Source: Saccharothrix deserti (GTDB lineage: Bacteria; Actinomycetota; Actinomycetes; Mycobacteriales; Pseudonocardiaceae). From it: DNA of 64,000 nt. A program made the position numbers and the translations under genes. The notes beneath the pieces were generated by a model that saw only the letters and a list, made by a program, of their open reading frames with translations, was not told the origin of the DNA and did no database searches. This document shows, piece by piece, positions 51,719 to 60,395 of this stretch (positions within the stretch are counted from its first letter, which is position 1; every line of letters starts with the position of its first letter). The stretch is from assembly GCF_009769385.1 (NCBI RefSeq), contig NZ_VKAB01000027.1, positions 107,346-171,345 of the forward strand, written 5' to 3'.

Positions 51719-52293
51719 CTACCTCCAGGGCTTGCTGTAGTCCTCGTTGGACACGGGCGGGATCTGGTTCTCCCACCGCGATACCTCGTTCGCCGCGGCG
51801 TGGGCGTCCTTGTACGAGGCGTTCGGGTTCTGCTGCCAGTATCGGGCCTCGGCCAGTTCGTGCTCCAACAGCGCCACGTCCTCCGGCCGTGCCCGACCGG
51901 ACCGCAGCCGCAGCCAGGCCTCGGCCATGTCGGGGTTCGGGTCGAACCGTGCCATCACCGTGCCGCCGTTCTGGCCCTCCAACGGGTGCAGGTCCTCGAA
52001 CACGTGGTTCTTGATCTGCTCGATCTCCGCGCGGCTGAACCCCGTGCCGCCGTCCGCTCTCGGCACGTCGGCCACGTGCCCGGCGACGTCGTCGATGTCG
52101 TCGGAGTCGGCGGTCACCACCACGGCGCCGTTCGCGCTGGTCTCGGTGACCTGGATCCGCTCCACCTCGGCGCGCAACGCCCGCAGCTTGTCCGCGCGCT
52201 GCCGCATCCCCTCGACCCAGTCGTCGATGCCGCGTTCGGCCTGCCCGGATCACCGCTGAGCAGCCCGTCCCACCGTGGCTCCGATATGCACAC
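51719..52293 (-). pseudogene. YbaB-like N-terminus fused to a toxin-like C-terminal domain, frameshifted
   Basis: From GTG 52293 the frame reads VCISEPRWDGLLSGDPGR, then needs one added base at 52240-52241 to continue as AERGIDDWVEGMRQRADKLR. The rest is intact: EVERIQVTETSANGAVVVTA looks YbaB-like. A C-terminal domain (EIEQIKNHVFEDLHPLEG; ARPEDVALLEHELAEARYWQ; AHAAANEVSRWENQ) has the His/Glu-rich look of polymorphic toxins. As written the ATG at 52207 would give 162 residues without the N-terminal part. Confidence 0.6.
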
Positions 52294-52336
52294 CGTTATA
52301 GCGCACGAGTACCGCGCGAGGTGGTCGACTCGGTGG

Positions 52337-52747
52337 TCAGTGTTCGACCGGGTGGACGGCGATGACCTCGACCACCCGGTCCAGTCCGGTGAAGTCCTTG
52401 ACGTTGGTGGTCAACACCGGCATGCCGTGCGCGGCGGCGGTGGCCGCGATCTGCAGGTCCATCCGGCGCGGGCGGGCGCTGCGGCCGGTGCGGCGGACCA
52501 GTGCGGCGAGCGTGCCGTAGATCTTGGCGGCGGCGAGGTCGAACGGCAGCACCTCGAACCGGTCCAGCGCGGCGTAGTACCGCTCGGTGCGGGCGAACCG
52601 CTCGACCGGGTCGTCCACGTCCAGCCCGTAGGCCAACTCCGCCGCGGTGACGGCGCTGATCGCGGGCTCGGCGCGGGCGAGGTCGCCGAAGTCGATGTCC
52701 TCCAGCCGGATCACCACGCCGGTGTCCAGCAGAATCCGCCTGGTCAC
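52337..52747 (-). CDS. vapC: VapC-type PIN-domain toxin
   Basis: 136-residue PIN ribonuclease. The acidic residues are D8 (ILLDTGVVIRL), E in AVTAAELAYG, D in RRMDLQIAATA and D in TTNVKDFTGL. GTG at 52747 overlaps the antitoxin stop (GTGA). Together they form a standard type II toxin-antitoxin pair. Confidence 0.88.
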   Translation of the reverse strand: MTRRILLDTGVVIRLEDIDFGDLARAEPAISAVTAAELAYGLDVDDPVERFARTERYYAALDRFEVLPFDLAAAKIYGTLAALVRRTGRSARPRRMDLQIAATAAAHGMPVLTTNVKDFTGLDRVVEVIAVHPVEH

Positions 52748-53037
52748 CGGCGCCACGGGTCTTCGGTCGGGTCGTCGGCGCCGAAGAACTCGTCGTCGGC
52801 CACGCGGTCGGCGTGCCAACGCGCCGCGTCCACCCGGGGCAGCTTGCGGAACTCGGCCTGCGTCTCGGCGAGCGTGTGCCGGGGCCTGGACTCGGCGTGC
52901 GGCACCAGGTCGGCGATCGGCTTGCCGTTGCGGGTCACCACGAAGCGCTCCCCCGCCTCGACCCGCCGCATGATCTCGGCGTTGTCGTTGCGGAGTTCCC
53001 GTTGGCCGATCGTGTGACCGGTGGTTGCGACAGCCAT
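52744..53037 (-). CDS. Phd/YefM-type antitoxin
   Basis: 97-residue antitoxin. The DNA-binding N-terminus is TIGQRELRNDNAEIMRRVEA with VVTRNGKPIADLVP; the C-terminal region (LAETQAEFRKLPRVDAARWH) would cover the VapC toxin. Upstream is an AT-richer stretch (ACAATCATACTCGGAGT) suited to its own promoter, which such proteins repress. Confidence 0.88.
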   Translation of the reverse strand: MAVATTGHTIGQRELRNDNAEIMRRVEAGERFVVTRNGKPIADLVPHAESRPRHTLAETQAEFRKLPRVDAARWHADRVADDEFFGADDPTEDPWRR

Positions 53038-53091
53038 GACACAATCATACTCGGAGTGCTACAGCTGTGCTACACGTTTCAGCGGTTACTC

Positions 53092-53838
53092 ATGGGCAAC
53101 ACGGTCACTGTGGGTGAGATCAAAATCGGCACGTCCGGCTGGCGCCATCCCGAGTGGCGCGGTGACTTCTACCCGCGTGGGTTGCAGCAGCGCCTGGAAT
53201 TGCAGTTCCTGTCCCGCAGGCTCGGCACGGTGGAGATCAACGGCTCGTTCTACGGGCTGCGCAAGCCGACGGACTTCCAGTCGTGGTCCGAACGCACACC
53301 CGACGACTTCGTGTTCGCCGTCAAAGGCCATCGGGAGATCACGCACATCAAGCGATTGCGCGACGTCGAGAAGGACGTGTCGGAATTCTTCTCGTCCGGG
53401 GTGCTCGACCTGGGAACGAAACTCGGGCCGATCCTGTGGCAGCTCCCCCCGACGCTGCCGTGGCGTCCCGAGCGCCTGGCCGCGTTCCTGGAACTGTTGC
53501 CCGGCCCACCGGTTCGGCACGCGGTGGAGGTCCGGCACCCGAGCTGGGACAAGCCCGAACTGGCGGAGTTGTTGGCACGGCACGGAGTCGCGCTCGTCGT
53601 CGCCGAGTCGGCAGGCCGTTTCCCGGAACTGTGCGAGCTGACCACCGACTTCGTCTACGCCCGCCTCCACGGCGACAAAGAGCTGTACATCAGCACGTAC
53701 TCCGACACCGCCCTCGACCGCTGGGCCGCCAGATTCCGCGAATGGTCGGCCACCCGGGACGTCTACGCGTACCTGGACAACACGATGCGCGGCGCGGCAC
53801 CGCACGACGCCCTCGCCTTGATCGACCGGCTCAGCTGA
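53092..53838 (+). CDS. DUF72 family protein no. 1
   Basis: 248-residue TIM-barrel-like DUF72 protein. It reads IKIGTSGWRHPEWRGDFYPR, EINGSFYGLRKPTDFQSWSE, VFAVKGHREITHIKRLRD, and AVEVRHPSWDKPELAELL, and ends YAYLDNTMRGAAPHDALALI. The ATG at 53092 is used; GTG codons at 53107 and 53113 are possible. Function unknown. Followed 63 bases later by a paralogue. Confidence 0.88.
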   Translation: MGNTVTVGEIKIGTSGWRHPEWRGDFYPRGLQQRLELQFLSRRLGTVEINGSFYGLRKPTDFQSWSERTPDDFVFAVKGHREITHIKRLRDVEKDVSEFFSSGVLDLGTKLGPILWQLPPTLPWRPERLAAFLELLPGPPVRHAVEVRHPSWDKPELAELLARHGVALVVAESAGRFPELCELTTDFVYARLHGDKELYISTYSDTALDRWAARFREWSATRDVYAYLDNTMRGAAPHDALALIDRLS

Positions 53839-53900
53839 GCCTGGGCAGCCTGCCACCGCGGCACGGGGGTACGCGTGGATCAGATGGGTACCACTGGGAC

Positions 53901-54746
53901 ATGACGGGTGAGGTTCGCATCGGGACGTCGGGCTGGGTCTACCCGGCGTGGCGTGGCGCGTTCTACCCGAAAGGCCTGGTGCAGCGGCGGGAGTTGGAGC
54001 ACATCTCGGGCCTCATGACCTCGGTGGAGCTGAACGGTTCGTTCTACTCGCTGCAACGCCCGTCCAGCTACCGGGCGTGGGCGCGGCAGACGCCGGAGGA
54101 CTTCGCCTTCGCGGTCAAAGGCGGCCGGTTCATCACGCACCTCAAGCAGTTGCGCGACGTGGAGACCCCGCTGGCCAACTTCTTCGCCTCGGGTGTGCTC
54201 GCGCTGGAGGCCAAGCTCGGCCCGTTCCTGTGGCAGTTGCCGCCCAAGCTCCGCTACGACCCCGGACGCCTGGCCGCGTTCTTCGACCTCCTCCCCCGCA
54301 CCACCTCGGCCGCGGCCAAGCTCGCCGAGCGTCACGACGAGCGACTGCCCGACGAACGGGCCTGGACCACGACCGACACCGACCGGCCACTGCGGCACGC
54401 GCTGGAGGTCCGCCACTCGACGTTCCTGGTGCCGGAGTTCCACGACTTGTTGCGGGCGCACGACATCGCGCTCGTCGTCTCCCACACCGCCGGCAAATTC
54501 CCGTACCTCGAAGACGTCACGGCGGACTTCGCCTACGTGCGGCTGCACGGCAACCAGGCCCTGTACGTCGGCAGCTACTCCGACAGCGAACTGGACGAGT
54601 GGGCCGCCAAGATCAAGGCGTGGGCCGTGGACCACGACGTCTACGTGTACTTCGACAACGACACCGACGCGGTGGCACCTCACGACGCGGTCCGCCTCGC
54701 CACCCGCCTACCCGTTCCCCCGACACGCCCCCACACAATGAGGTGA
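53901..54746 (+). CDS. DUF72 family protein no. 2
   Basis: 281-residue paralogue of the protein before it: VRIGTSGWVYPAWRGAFYPK, ELNGSFYSLQRPSSYRAWAR, FAVKGGRFITHLKQLRD and ALEVRHSTFLVPEFHDLL. It has an extra loop of about 30 residues (ERHDERLPDERAWTTTDTD) before the last strands. The two are probably an old tandem duplication. ATG at 53901. Confidence 0.88.
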   Translation: MTGEVRIGTSGWVYPAWRGAFYPKGLVQRRELEHISGLMTSVELNGSFYSLQRPSSYRAWARQTPEDFAFAVKGGRFITHLKQLRDVETPLANFFASGVLALEAKLGPFLWQLPPKLRYDPGRLAAFFDLLPRTTSAAAKLAERHDERLPDERAWTTTDTDRPLRHALEVRHSTFLVPEFHDLLRAHDIALVVSHTAGKFPYLEDVTADFAYVRLHGNQALYVGSYSDSELDEWAAKIKAWAVDHDVYVYFDNDTDAVAPHDAVRLATRLPVPPTRPHTMR

Positions 54747-54812
54747 ACGCCAGGCTTTCCACCCCCACACCGCCGCCGATCACAGCACTCTGGTGCGGTG
54801 GAGGTGACCCGA

Positions 54813-55193
54813 ATGACGCCCCGCGGCCTCTTGACCGCCCTGACCCTCACCGCCGGCGCCCTGGCGTCCAGCGGCATGGCGTCCAGCGGCATGGCGGTGG
54901 CCCAGCAACCGGACCCGACCTGCGACCGCGGCGAGTTCTGCGCCTGGGCCGGTACCAACTACACCGGCAAGGTCCACCGCCTCGACCTGGAAACCGCCAA
55001 CCCGAGCGAGTGCATCCCCCTGCCGGACAAATTCGTGGCGCGCTCGTTCGTGAACCGCCTGACCAGGGACGCCTCGGTATTCCAAGGCGCGACGTGCTCG
55101 ACCGAGGCCGAGTTCACCACCTACCCCGGCAAGGGCACGTACGTGCCCGACGCCCCTTTCGTGGTGCGGGCGATACAGGTCTGGGAGCCCTAG
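54813..55193 (+). CDS. Secreted peptidase inhibitor I36-like protein
   Basis: 126-residue secreted protein with signal peptide MTPRGLLTALTLTAGALASS. The mature part has CDRGEFCAWAGTNYTGKVHR, SFVNRLTRDASVFQGATC and TYPGKGTYVPDA, the pattern of inhibitor family I36 (Streptomyces metalloprotease inhibitor) and beta/gamma-crystallin-like proteins. Four cysteines could form two disulfides. The ATG at 54813 has GGAGG eight bases before; a GTG at 54798 is possible. A repeat of ASSGMA occurs in the signal region. Confidence 0.75.
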   Translation: MTPRGLLTALTLTAGALASSGMASSGMAVAQQPDPTCDRGEFCAWAGTNYTGKVHRLDLETANPSECIPLPDKFVARSFVNRLTRDASVFQGATCSTEAEFTTYPGKGTYVPDAPFVVRAIQVWEP

Positions 55194-55283
55194 CCCGGCC
55201 GGTGCTAACGACGCTACGCCGCCGGACGATGACGGAGTGATCGCGCACGAGGTGCGTTCCAACCCCACCGGGAGCACGTCCAC

Positions 55284-57272
55284 ATGCCCGTTGACAAGAC
55301 GGAGCGCGAAATCAGCGCACTAGTAGGCCAGATCGAACGCGGTGAGATCAAGCTGCCGGAGATCCAACGTGGCTACGTGTGGAAACCAACCCAGGTGGCC
55401 AAGCTCATCGAGTCGCTCTACCGGGGCTACCTGTCCGGGTCTCTGCTCTTCTGGCAGACCGACGAAACACCTCAGACCAGGGCAGCGGCCATCGACAGGC
55501 CCGTGGTCCAGCCTGCCGTCGTCCCGCTCTACCTCTTGGACGGCCAGCAGCGGGTCACGTCGCTGCACCGAGTGCTCACCGACCACCCGCAAGCCGCCAT
55601 CGTCTTCAACGTCGAAAGCGAGAAGTTCCAGAATCAGAGCGCGGCGACCGCGAAGGACCCGCGCTGGATCAAGGTCTACGACGTCCTCAAACCGGGTGTC
55701 GACCAGTGGCACCTCGTCAGCGGCCTGCACGAGCGCAATCCCGACCTGACGCCGAACGACATCAGCAAGCGACTCCAGCGGCTGGCTGCCATCCCGAGCC
55801 ACAAGTTCCACATGGAGGTGCTGCGGGACTTCCCTTACGACGAGGTCACCCAGATCTTCGTGCGCGTCAACAGCGGCGGACGTCCGCTCAAGACGTCCGA
55901 TCTGGCATTGGCGACCCTGTCCGCTCGATGGCCGGGTGTGCTGGAGAGGTTGGAGGGGGAAGCCGCGTACTGGACTCAGCGAGGGTTCGGCGACGTCGAC
56001 GTCACCTTCCTCACCAGGGCTCTCACCGGCGCGGTACTCGGACGCGGCCTGTCCGCGTGGTCGCACGCACGGCTCGTCGCCGCCACCGACGACCAGCTGG
56101 AACGTGGCTGGAACACCGTGCAGCGCGGGTTGCGGCACCTCGTGCCGCTCCTCCAGAACAACCTGGGTGCCTCGCACAGCCGATTGCTGCCCTCGATGAT
56201 CGTCCTGTTGCCGTTGATCGTCCTGCTGGGCGAGCGGGAAGACGAGCAGTTGGACGGCGCGAGTGCCGACGGCATCCTCTACTGGTTCCTGGCGGCCACC
56301 GTCCGCAACCGGTACAGCGGTTCCACCGACACCCGGCTGGGCCAGGACATCCCGGCGGCCCGCATGGCCGATCCGGTTCGCCGGCTGCTGAGCAATCTGG
56401 GTGTCAGCGCCACGGGTCTCACGATCACGCCTCAAGACCTCGCCGGACGGTCTGTGGGAAGCCCGTACTTCTTCCTGAGTTTCCTCGTCGCCAAGGAGGC
56501 AGGCGCCAAGGACTGGTGGGACAGCATCGGCATCTCGGCCGCGGCGGAAGGCAGCCAGACGTTGGAGTACCACCACATCCACCCGCAAGCGACGCTCAAG
56601 AGCCATCCGGCGAAGTACAGCAAGGCGGAGATCAACGACCTCGCCAACCTCGCGTTCATCTCGGGCAAGGCCAACAGGAAGATCAGTCACCGGTCCCCGG
56701 TGGACTACTTCCCCACGCTCGGTGATCAGGAGTTGACCGCGCACCTCATACCGTTGAACGAACAACTGCGGCATGCAGCCGAATACAGATCGTTCCTGTC
56801 GGTCCGGCGTCGACTGCTCGCGGACGCGATGACCGGACTCTTCGACAGGTTCCGACCGGCCTGGCTGGCGCCTGCGGACGAGTCCGTCGATCCGATGTCC
56901 GGCTCCGTGCTCGAGTTCGTGCTGCACGACAACCCCGCAGGCGAAGACGTGCTGTTCGCGACCGCTCGCAACGCGGACACGACGTGGTCCGCGACGATGT
57001 CGGCCACCGAACTCGACGACGCGATCACCGCGGCAACAGCAGGCGTCGACGGCGACCTCGTGGTTGCGGGTGAGAGTGTGCCTGTCCGAGTCGATGACGA
57101 CACGATCGAGATTCCGATCGGACCGTTCCTCGTCACCGGCACCGCCTCGGAGTGGCGCAAGGTACTCGACCGGGAAAGGGAGGACGCGCGGACCATGGCG
57201 GACTTCGTCGAGCCGGGATCTGCCGCGTGGGACGGTGAACGCCTTCCCTTTCCGGTTACCAGCGTCGACTGA
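55284..57272 (+). CDS. DUF262/HNH defence-type protein (GmrSD-like)
   Basis: 662-residue protein. The N-terminal DUF262 domain has LPEIQRGYVWKPTQ (residues 24-37) and LLDGQQRVTSLHRV (about 84-97), then FVRVNSGGRPLKTSDLALAT. A DUF1524-like HNH region follows near residue 428 (LEYHHIHPQATLKSH) with NDLANLAFISGKANRKISHR. These two parts make GmrSD-type nucleases that attack modified DNA; others act as SspE- or BrxU-like defence. A C-terminal part of about 140 residues (from 520) is unlike the core. ATG at 55284. Confidence 0.85.
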   Translation: MPVDKTEREISALVGQIERGEIKLPEIQRGYVWKPTQVAKLIESLYRGYLSGSLLFWQTDETPQTRAAAIDRPVVQPAVVPLYLLDGQQRVTSLHRVLTDHPQAAIVFNVESEKFQNQSAATAKDPRWIKVYDVLKPGVDQWHLVSGLHERNPDLTPNDISKRLQRLAAIPSHKFHMEVLRDFPYDEVTQIFVRVNSGGRPLKTSDLALATLSARWPGVLERLEGEAAYWTQRGFGDVDVTFLTRALTGAVLGRGLSAWSHARLVAATDDQLERGWNTVQRGLRHLVPLLQNNLGASHSRLLPSMIVLLPLIVLLGEREDEQLDGASADGILYWFLAATVRNRYSGSTDTRLGQDIPAARMADPVRRLLSNLGVSATGLTITPQDLAGRSVGSPYFFLSFLVAKEAGAKDWWDSIGISAAAEGSQTLEYHHIHPQATLKSHPAKYSKAEINDLANLAFISGKANRKISHRSPVDYFPTLGDQELTAHLIPLNEQLRHAAEYRSFLSVRRRLLADAMTGLFDRFRPAWLAPADESVDPMSGSVLEFVLHDNPAGEDVLFATARNADTTWSATMSATELDDAITAATAGVDGDLVVAGESVPVRVDDDTIEIPIGPFLVTGTASEWRKVLDREREDARTMADFVEPGSAAWDGERLPFPVTSVD

Positions 57273-57306
57273 CGGGCCGGAGCCGTTGCACCGCACGAAA
57301 CGGGTC

Positions 57307-58515
57307 TCAGCAGCGCCGGGGGGCGGGAACGCCCAGCGCGAGCACGGCGGTGTCGTCTTCGACGCCCTCGCCGAAGCCGGCCAGCAGGTCCACGAGAGCC
57401 CCGACGACGTCCGCCGCCGCCGTGGAGGCGAGGGTGGCCGCGAACTCCAGCAGCTCCTGCTCGCTGTAACGGGTGTCGCCGACACGGGCCTCGATGAGGC
57501 CGTCCGAGTACAACACGAACGTGTCACCGGCGGACAGGCGGACGGTGGCGGTGACCACGCGGGCGTCGGGCAGGATTCCGATCAGCTGGCCGCCGGGCGT
57601 CTCCACGTACTCGACCGTGCCGTCCGCACGCAGCAGCAGACCCGGAGGGTGGCCACCGGAGGCGAGGGTGAGCGTGCAGCCGTCCGGGTCGACGGCGAGC
57701 ACACCGAACGTCACCGTGCAGAAACCCGGCTGCCCGCCGTCCTGCTCCTGGTTCAGCACGGTGTTGAGGTTGGTCAGGACCGCGGCCGGGTCCGGGTCGT
57801 ACACGGCGGCCGAGCGCAGGGTGTAACGGGTCAGCGACGTCATCGCCGCCGCACCGGCGCCCTTGCCGCACACATCGCCGAGGAACACGCCCCACCTGCC
57901 GTCCGCCAACGGGAACACGTCGTAGAAGTCGCCGCCGACCTCGAACGGCGAGGCGTGGTGGTAGTGCGTGGCGATCTCCACACCCGGCACGGTCGGCAGC
58001 ACCGGCGGCAACAGGGTGCGCTGGAGCGTGGTCGCGAGCCGCCGGATCTCGTCGCGTTCCCGCTCGGCCTCCTGCCGTGCGCGCAACAGTTCGCGTTCGT
58101 ACGCACGGCGGTCACGCGCGTCGAACACCGTGGTGCGGATCAGCAGCGGCTCGCCGTCACCACTCGTCTTGACCGTGGAGTTCACCAGCATCGGCAGCCG
58201 CCTGCCGTCAGCTGCGACCATCTCCAACGCCACGCCGCGCACCTCGCCCTGCATCCGCAGCAGCGGGGCGAAGTGGGTCTCGTGGTAGAGCTTGCCGCCG
58301 ACGCTGAGCAGATCGGCGAACCGCCGCCGTCCCACCAACTCCTCGCGCTGGTAACCCAGCCACCGCAACAGGGTCCCGTTCACCTTCGCGATGTGCCCGT
58401 CCGGCAAAGTGGACAGGTAGCCGCACGGCGCGTTCTCGTAGAGGTCTTCCGCGCTGTCCTCCAGCAGTGCCGAGACAGCGTCGCGGTCCGGCTCGTCCCC
58501 GGTCACGCCCGTCAC
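57307..58515 (-). CDS. rsbP: PAS-PP2C phosphatase (RsbP-like)
   Basis: 402-residue protein. A PAS domain (about 20-135: YENAPCGYLSTLPDGHIAKV) is joined by a coiled linker (RARQEAERERDEIRRLATTL) to a SpoIIE-type PP2C phosphatase: FEVGGDFYDVFPLADGRWGV, GDVCGKGAGAAAMTSLTRYT, and GDTFVLYSDGLIEARVG. In Bacillus RsbP dephosphorylates the anti-anti-sigma factor RsbV on energy stress. It starts on the stop of the upstream rsbQ-like gene (GTGA), the expected order. Confidence 0.88.
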   Translation of the reverse strand: MTGVTGDEPDRDAVSALLEDSAEDLYENAPCGYLSTLPDGHIAKVNGTLLRWLGYQREELVGRRRFADLLSVGGKLYHETHFAPLLRMQGEVRGVALEMVAADGRRLPMLVNSTVKTSGDGEPLLIRTTVFDARDRRAYERELLRARQEAERERDEIRRLATTLQRTLLPPVLPTVPGVEIATHYHHASPFEVGGDFYDVFPLADGRWGVFLGDVCGKGAGAAAMTSLTRYTLRSAAVYDPDPAAVLTNLNTVLNQEQDGGQPGFCTVTFGVLAVDPDGCTLTLASGGHPPGLLLRADGTVEYVETPGGQLIGILPDARVVTATVRLSAGDTFVLYSDGLIEARVGDTRYSEQELLEFAATLASTAAADVVGALVDLLAGFGEGVEDDTAVLALGVPAPRRC

Positions 58516-59327
58516 AGCGTGTCCGTCACGAAGCGCAACATGGCCGCCGCGGTGGCTTCCGGGGCGCTGAGCTGAGGGCAGTGGCCCGTGGCGTCGAGCG
58601 TGACGAGCGTGCTGCCGGGTATCCGGGCGTGCACGAACGCGCCGACCTCGCGTGGCGCGATCACGTCCTGCGCGCACTCCAACACCAGCGTCGGCACGCT
58701 CACCCGCTCCAGGTCCGCCCGGTTGTCGGACAGGAACGTCGCACGGGCGAAGACCCTCGCCACCTCCGGGTCCGTGCGGCAGAAGCTGTTGGTCAGCTCC
58801 TCGCCCAGCTCCGGCCGGTCCGGGTTGCCCACGATGACCGGCGCCATCGTCGCCGACCAACCGAGGTAGTTGCTCTCCAACGAGTCGAGCAGCTCCTCGA
58901 TGTCGGCGGCGCTGAACCCGCCCCGGTAGTCACCGTCGTCGATGTAGCGCGGCGACGGTGTGAGCAGCACGAGCTTGCCGAACCGCGCCGGCTCCGCGGC
59001 CACCGCCAGCACACCGATCATCGCCGACACCGAGTGCCCCACGAACACCACGTCGCGCACGTCCAGCTCACGGCAGATTTCACGGCAGATGTCGAGCACA
59101 TCGGAGGCGTACGCGTCGAGCGTCGAGTACCGCCGCGCGTCCCACGCCGAAAGATCCGACCGCCCCGCCCCGACGTGGTCGAACAGCACGACCCGGCACT
59201 TCTCGGCGAGCGCGGGCACGACCAGCCGCCACAAGTTCTGGTCACACCCGAAACCGTGCGCGAGCACCACCACGGGGCCGTCGACGTTGCCGGTGACAAC
59301 CACGTTGTTCCGGCTCAGCACATCCAT
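58512..59327 (-). CDS. rsbQ: RsbQ-like alpha/beta hydrolase
   Basis: 271-residue hydrolase with the RsbQ pattern. The nucleophile is S99 in VGHSVSAMIG; ECAQDVIAP holds the Asp and TLDATGHCPQLS the His. It opens MDVLSRNNVVVTGNVDGPVV. RsbQ gives a small molecule that the RsbP PAS domain senses. It is translationally coupled to the phosphatase gene. Confidence 0.88.
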   Translation of the reverse strand: MDVLSRNNVVVTGNVDGPVVVLAHGFGCDQNLWRLVVPALAEKCRVVLFDHVGAGRSDLSAWDARRYSTLDAYASDVLDICREICRELDVRDVVFVGHSVSAMIGVLAVAAEPARFGKLVLLTPSPRYIDDGDYRGGFSAADIEELLDSLESNYLGWSATMAPVIVGNPDRPELGEELTNSFCRTDPEVARVFARATFLSDNRADLERVSVPTLVLECAQDVIAPREVGAFVHARIPGSTLVTLDATGHCPQLSAPEATAAAMLRFVTDTL

Positions 59328-59727
59328 CACCACATCCTGTCCCACGGACCGTGGTACCCGCCCGTTCGGGCTTCGAACGACGGAGGGTGGCGGCGTCCGA
59401 CCAAAGCCCAGCCGGCCAACGGTGGCACCGAGGCGAGCGCCGGACGGACTCCCGGTCACGACGAGGTGGGGCACACGGCCGGTATCCGGGCCTACCCAGC
59501 CCTGCTGACCGTGCCGCCCGCGCTGGCAGGCGTCCTGTTCCTCGTGGGTCGATGTGGGTCGATCGCTGTTCCGGCAGCCGGTCGTCCGCCGGCCGGCCAG
59601 CGGCCCTCCACCGGGAAACCGAAGAAACCCCGACCGGAGAGGACGACCTGCCGCAGGTGGCACGCTGACCCCCGGCCGAGCCCGACGCGACCGGGAATTG
59701 TCGGTGGGCGCGGTTACCGTGCCCGGC
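59328..59727. other. 400-base stretch without a supported gene
   Basis: Divergent region between rsbQ and the gene at 59728. Open frames on both strands here are not recognisable proteins and lack ribosome sites. It should hold both promoters. Nothing else is seen. Confidence 0.5.
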
Positions 59728-60372
59728 ATGAGGATGTCGAACGCCACCGAGCTGACCGAAGACCACCACGCTCAGCTGGCCGAGCTGGGGCTGCGGGTCG
59801 ACCACCTGGACGAGGCGATCTGGGCCGGGGTCGACGCGCGGGCGTCCGCGCCGCCGTTGGGGCCGACCAACGGGGCCGGGTTGCTGGACTGGATCCACCG
59901 GGTCGGCAGACTCCGCGAAGTGCTCGTCGCCGAGGGCTGGACGCGGGTCGACAAGTGGAACGCCGGGCTCGTCCAGCACCCCACCAAACCCGTCGTCCTC
60001 GGCACCCTCCAGGGCAACCGCCACACCGGCACGCTCGGCGCTCCCCTGCGCAGCGACTACGCCAAGGGCCCCGCCATCGCGGCCATGATGCGCGGCAACG
60101 ACCGGGACCAGTTCACGCTCTTCGACTCGCTCCACACGCACGAGTGGAAGCTGTGGTTCCTGGTCACCTACCCCCACCAGGAAGGTGAACGGCTGGTCGT
60201 CCTGCGCGAGGTGGCGCAGCCGGAGCCCACGCCGCAGGGCCAGGTCGTGGACCGGTGGGCGCACCGGATCACGTTGCCGCCCTTGGTGTTCGGCCCCCTG
60301 CCCACACCACGCGGCACGGACGGCCCCGACGACATCGACGACATCGACGTCACCGTCACGCTGCGCCGGTAG
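59728..60372 (+). CDS. Hypothetical protein, 214 residues
   Basis: Soluble protein starting MRMSNATELTEDHHAQLAEL; an ATG at 59734 is also possible. Segments include GLLDWIHRVGRLREVLVAEG, WNAGLVQHPTKPVVLGTLQG and TYPHQEGERLVVLREVAQ. No family recognised and no membrane segment. It is followed 23 bases on by the XRE gene. Confidence 0.6.
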   Translation: MRMSNATELTEDHHAQLAELGLRVDHLDEAIWAGVDARASAPPLGPTNGAGLLDWIHRVGRLREVLVAEGWTRVDKWNAGLVQHPTKPVVLGTLQGNRHTGTLGAPLRSDYAKGPAIAAMMRGNDRDQFTLFDSLHTHEWKLWFLVTYPHQEGERLVVLREVAQPEPTPQGQVVDRWAHRITLPPLVFGPLPTPRGTDGPDDIDDIDVTVTLRR

Positions 60373-60395
60373 GCGGGTGCGAGAATGGCGCGATC

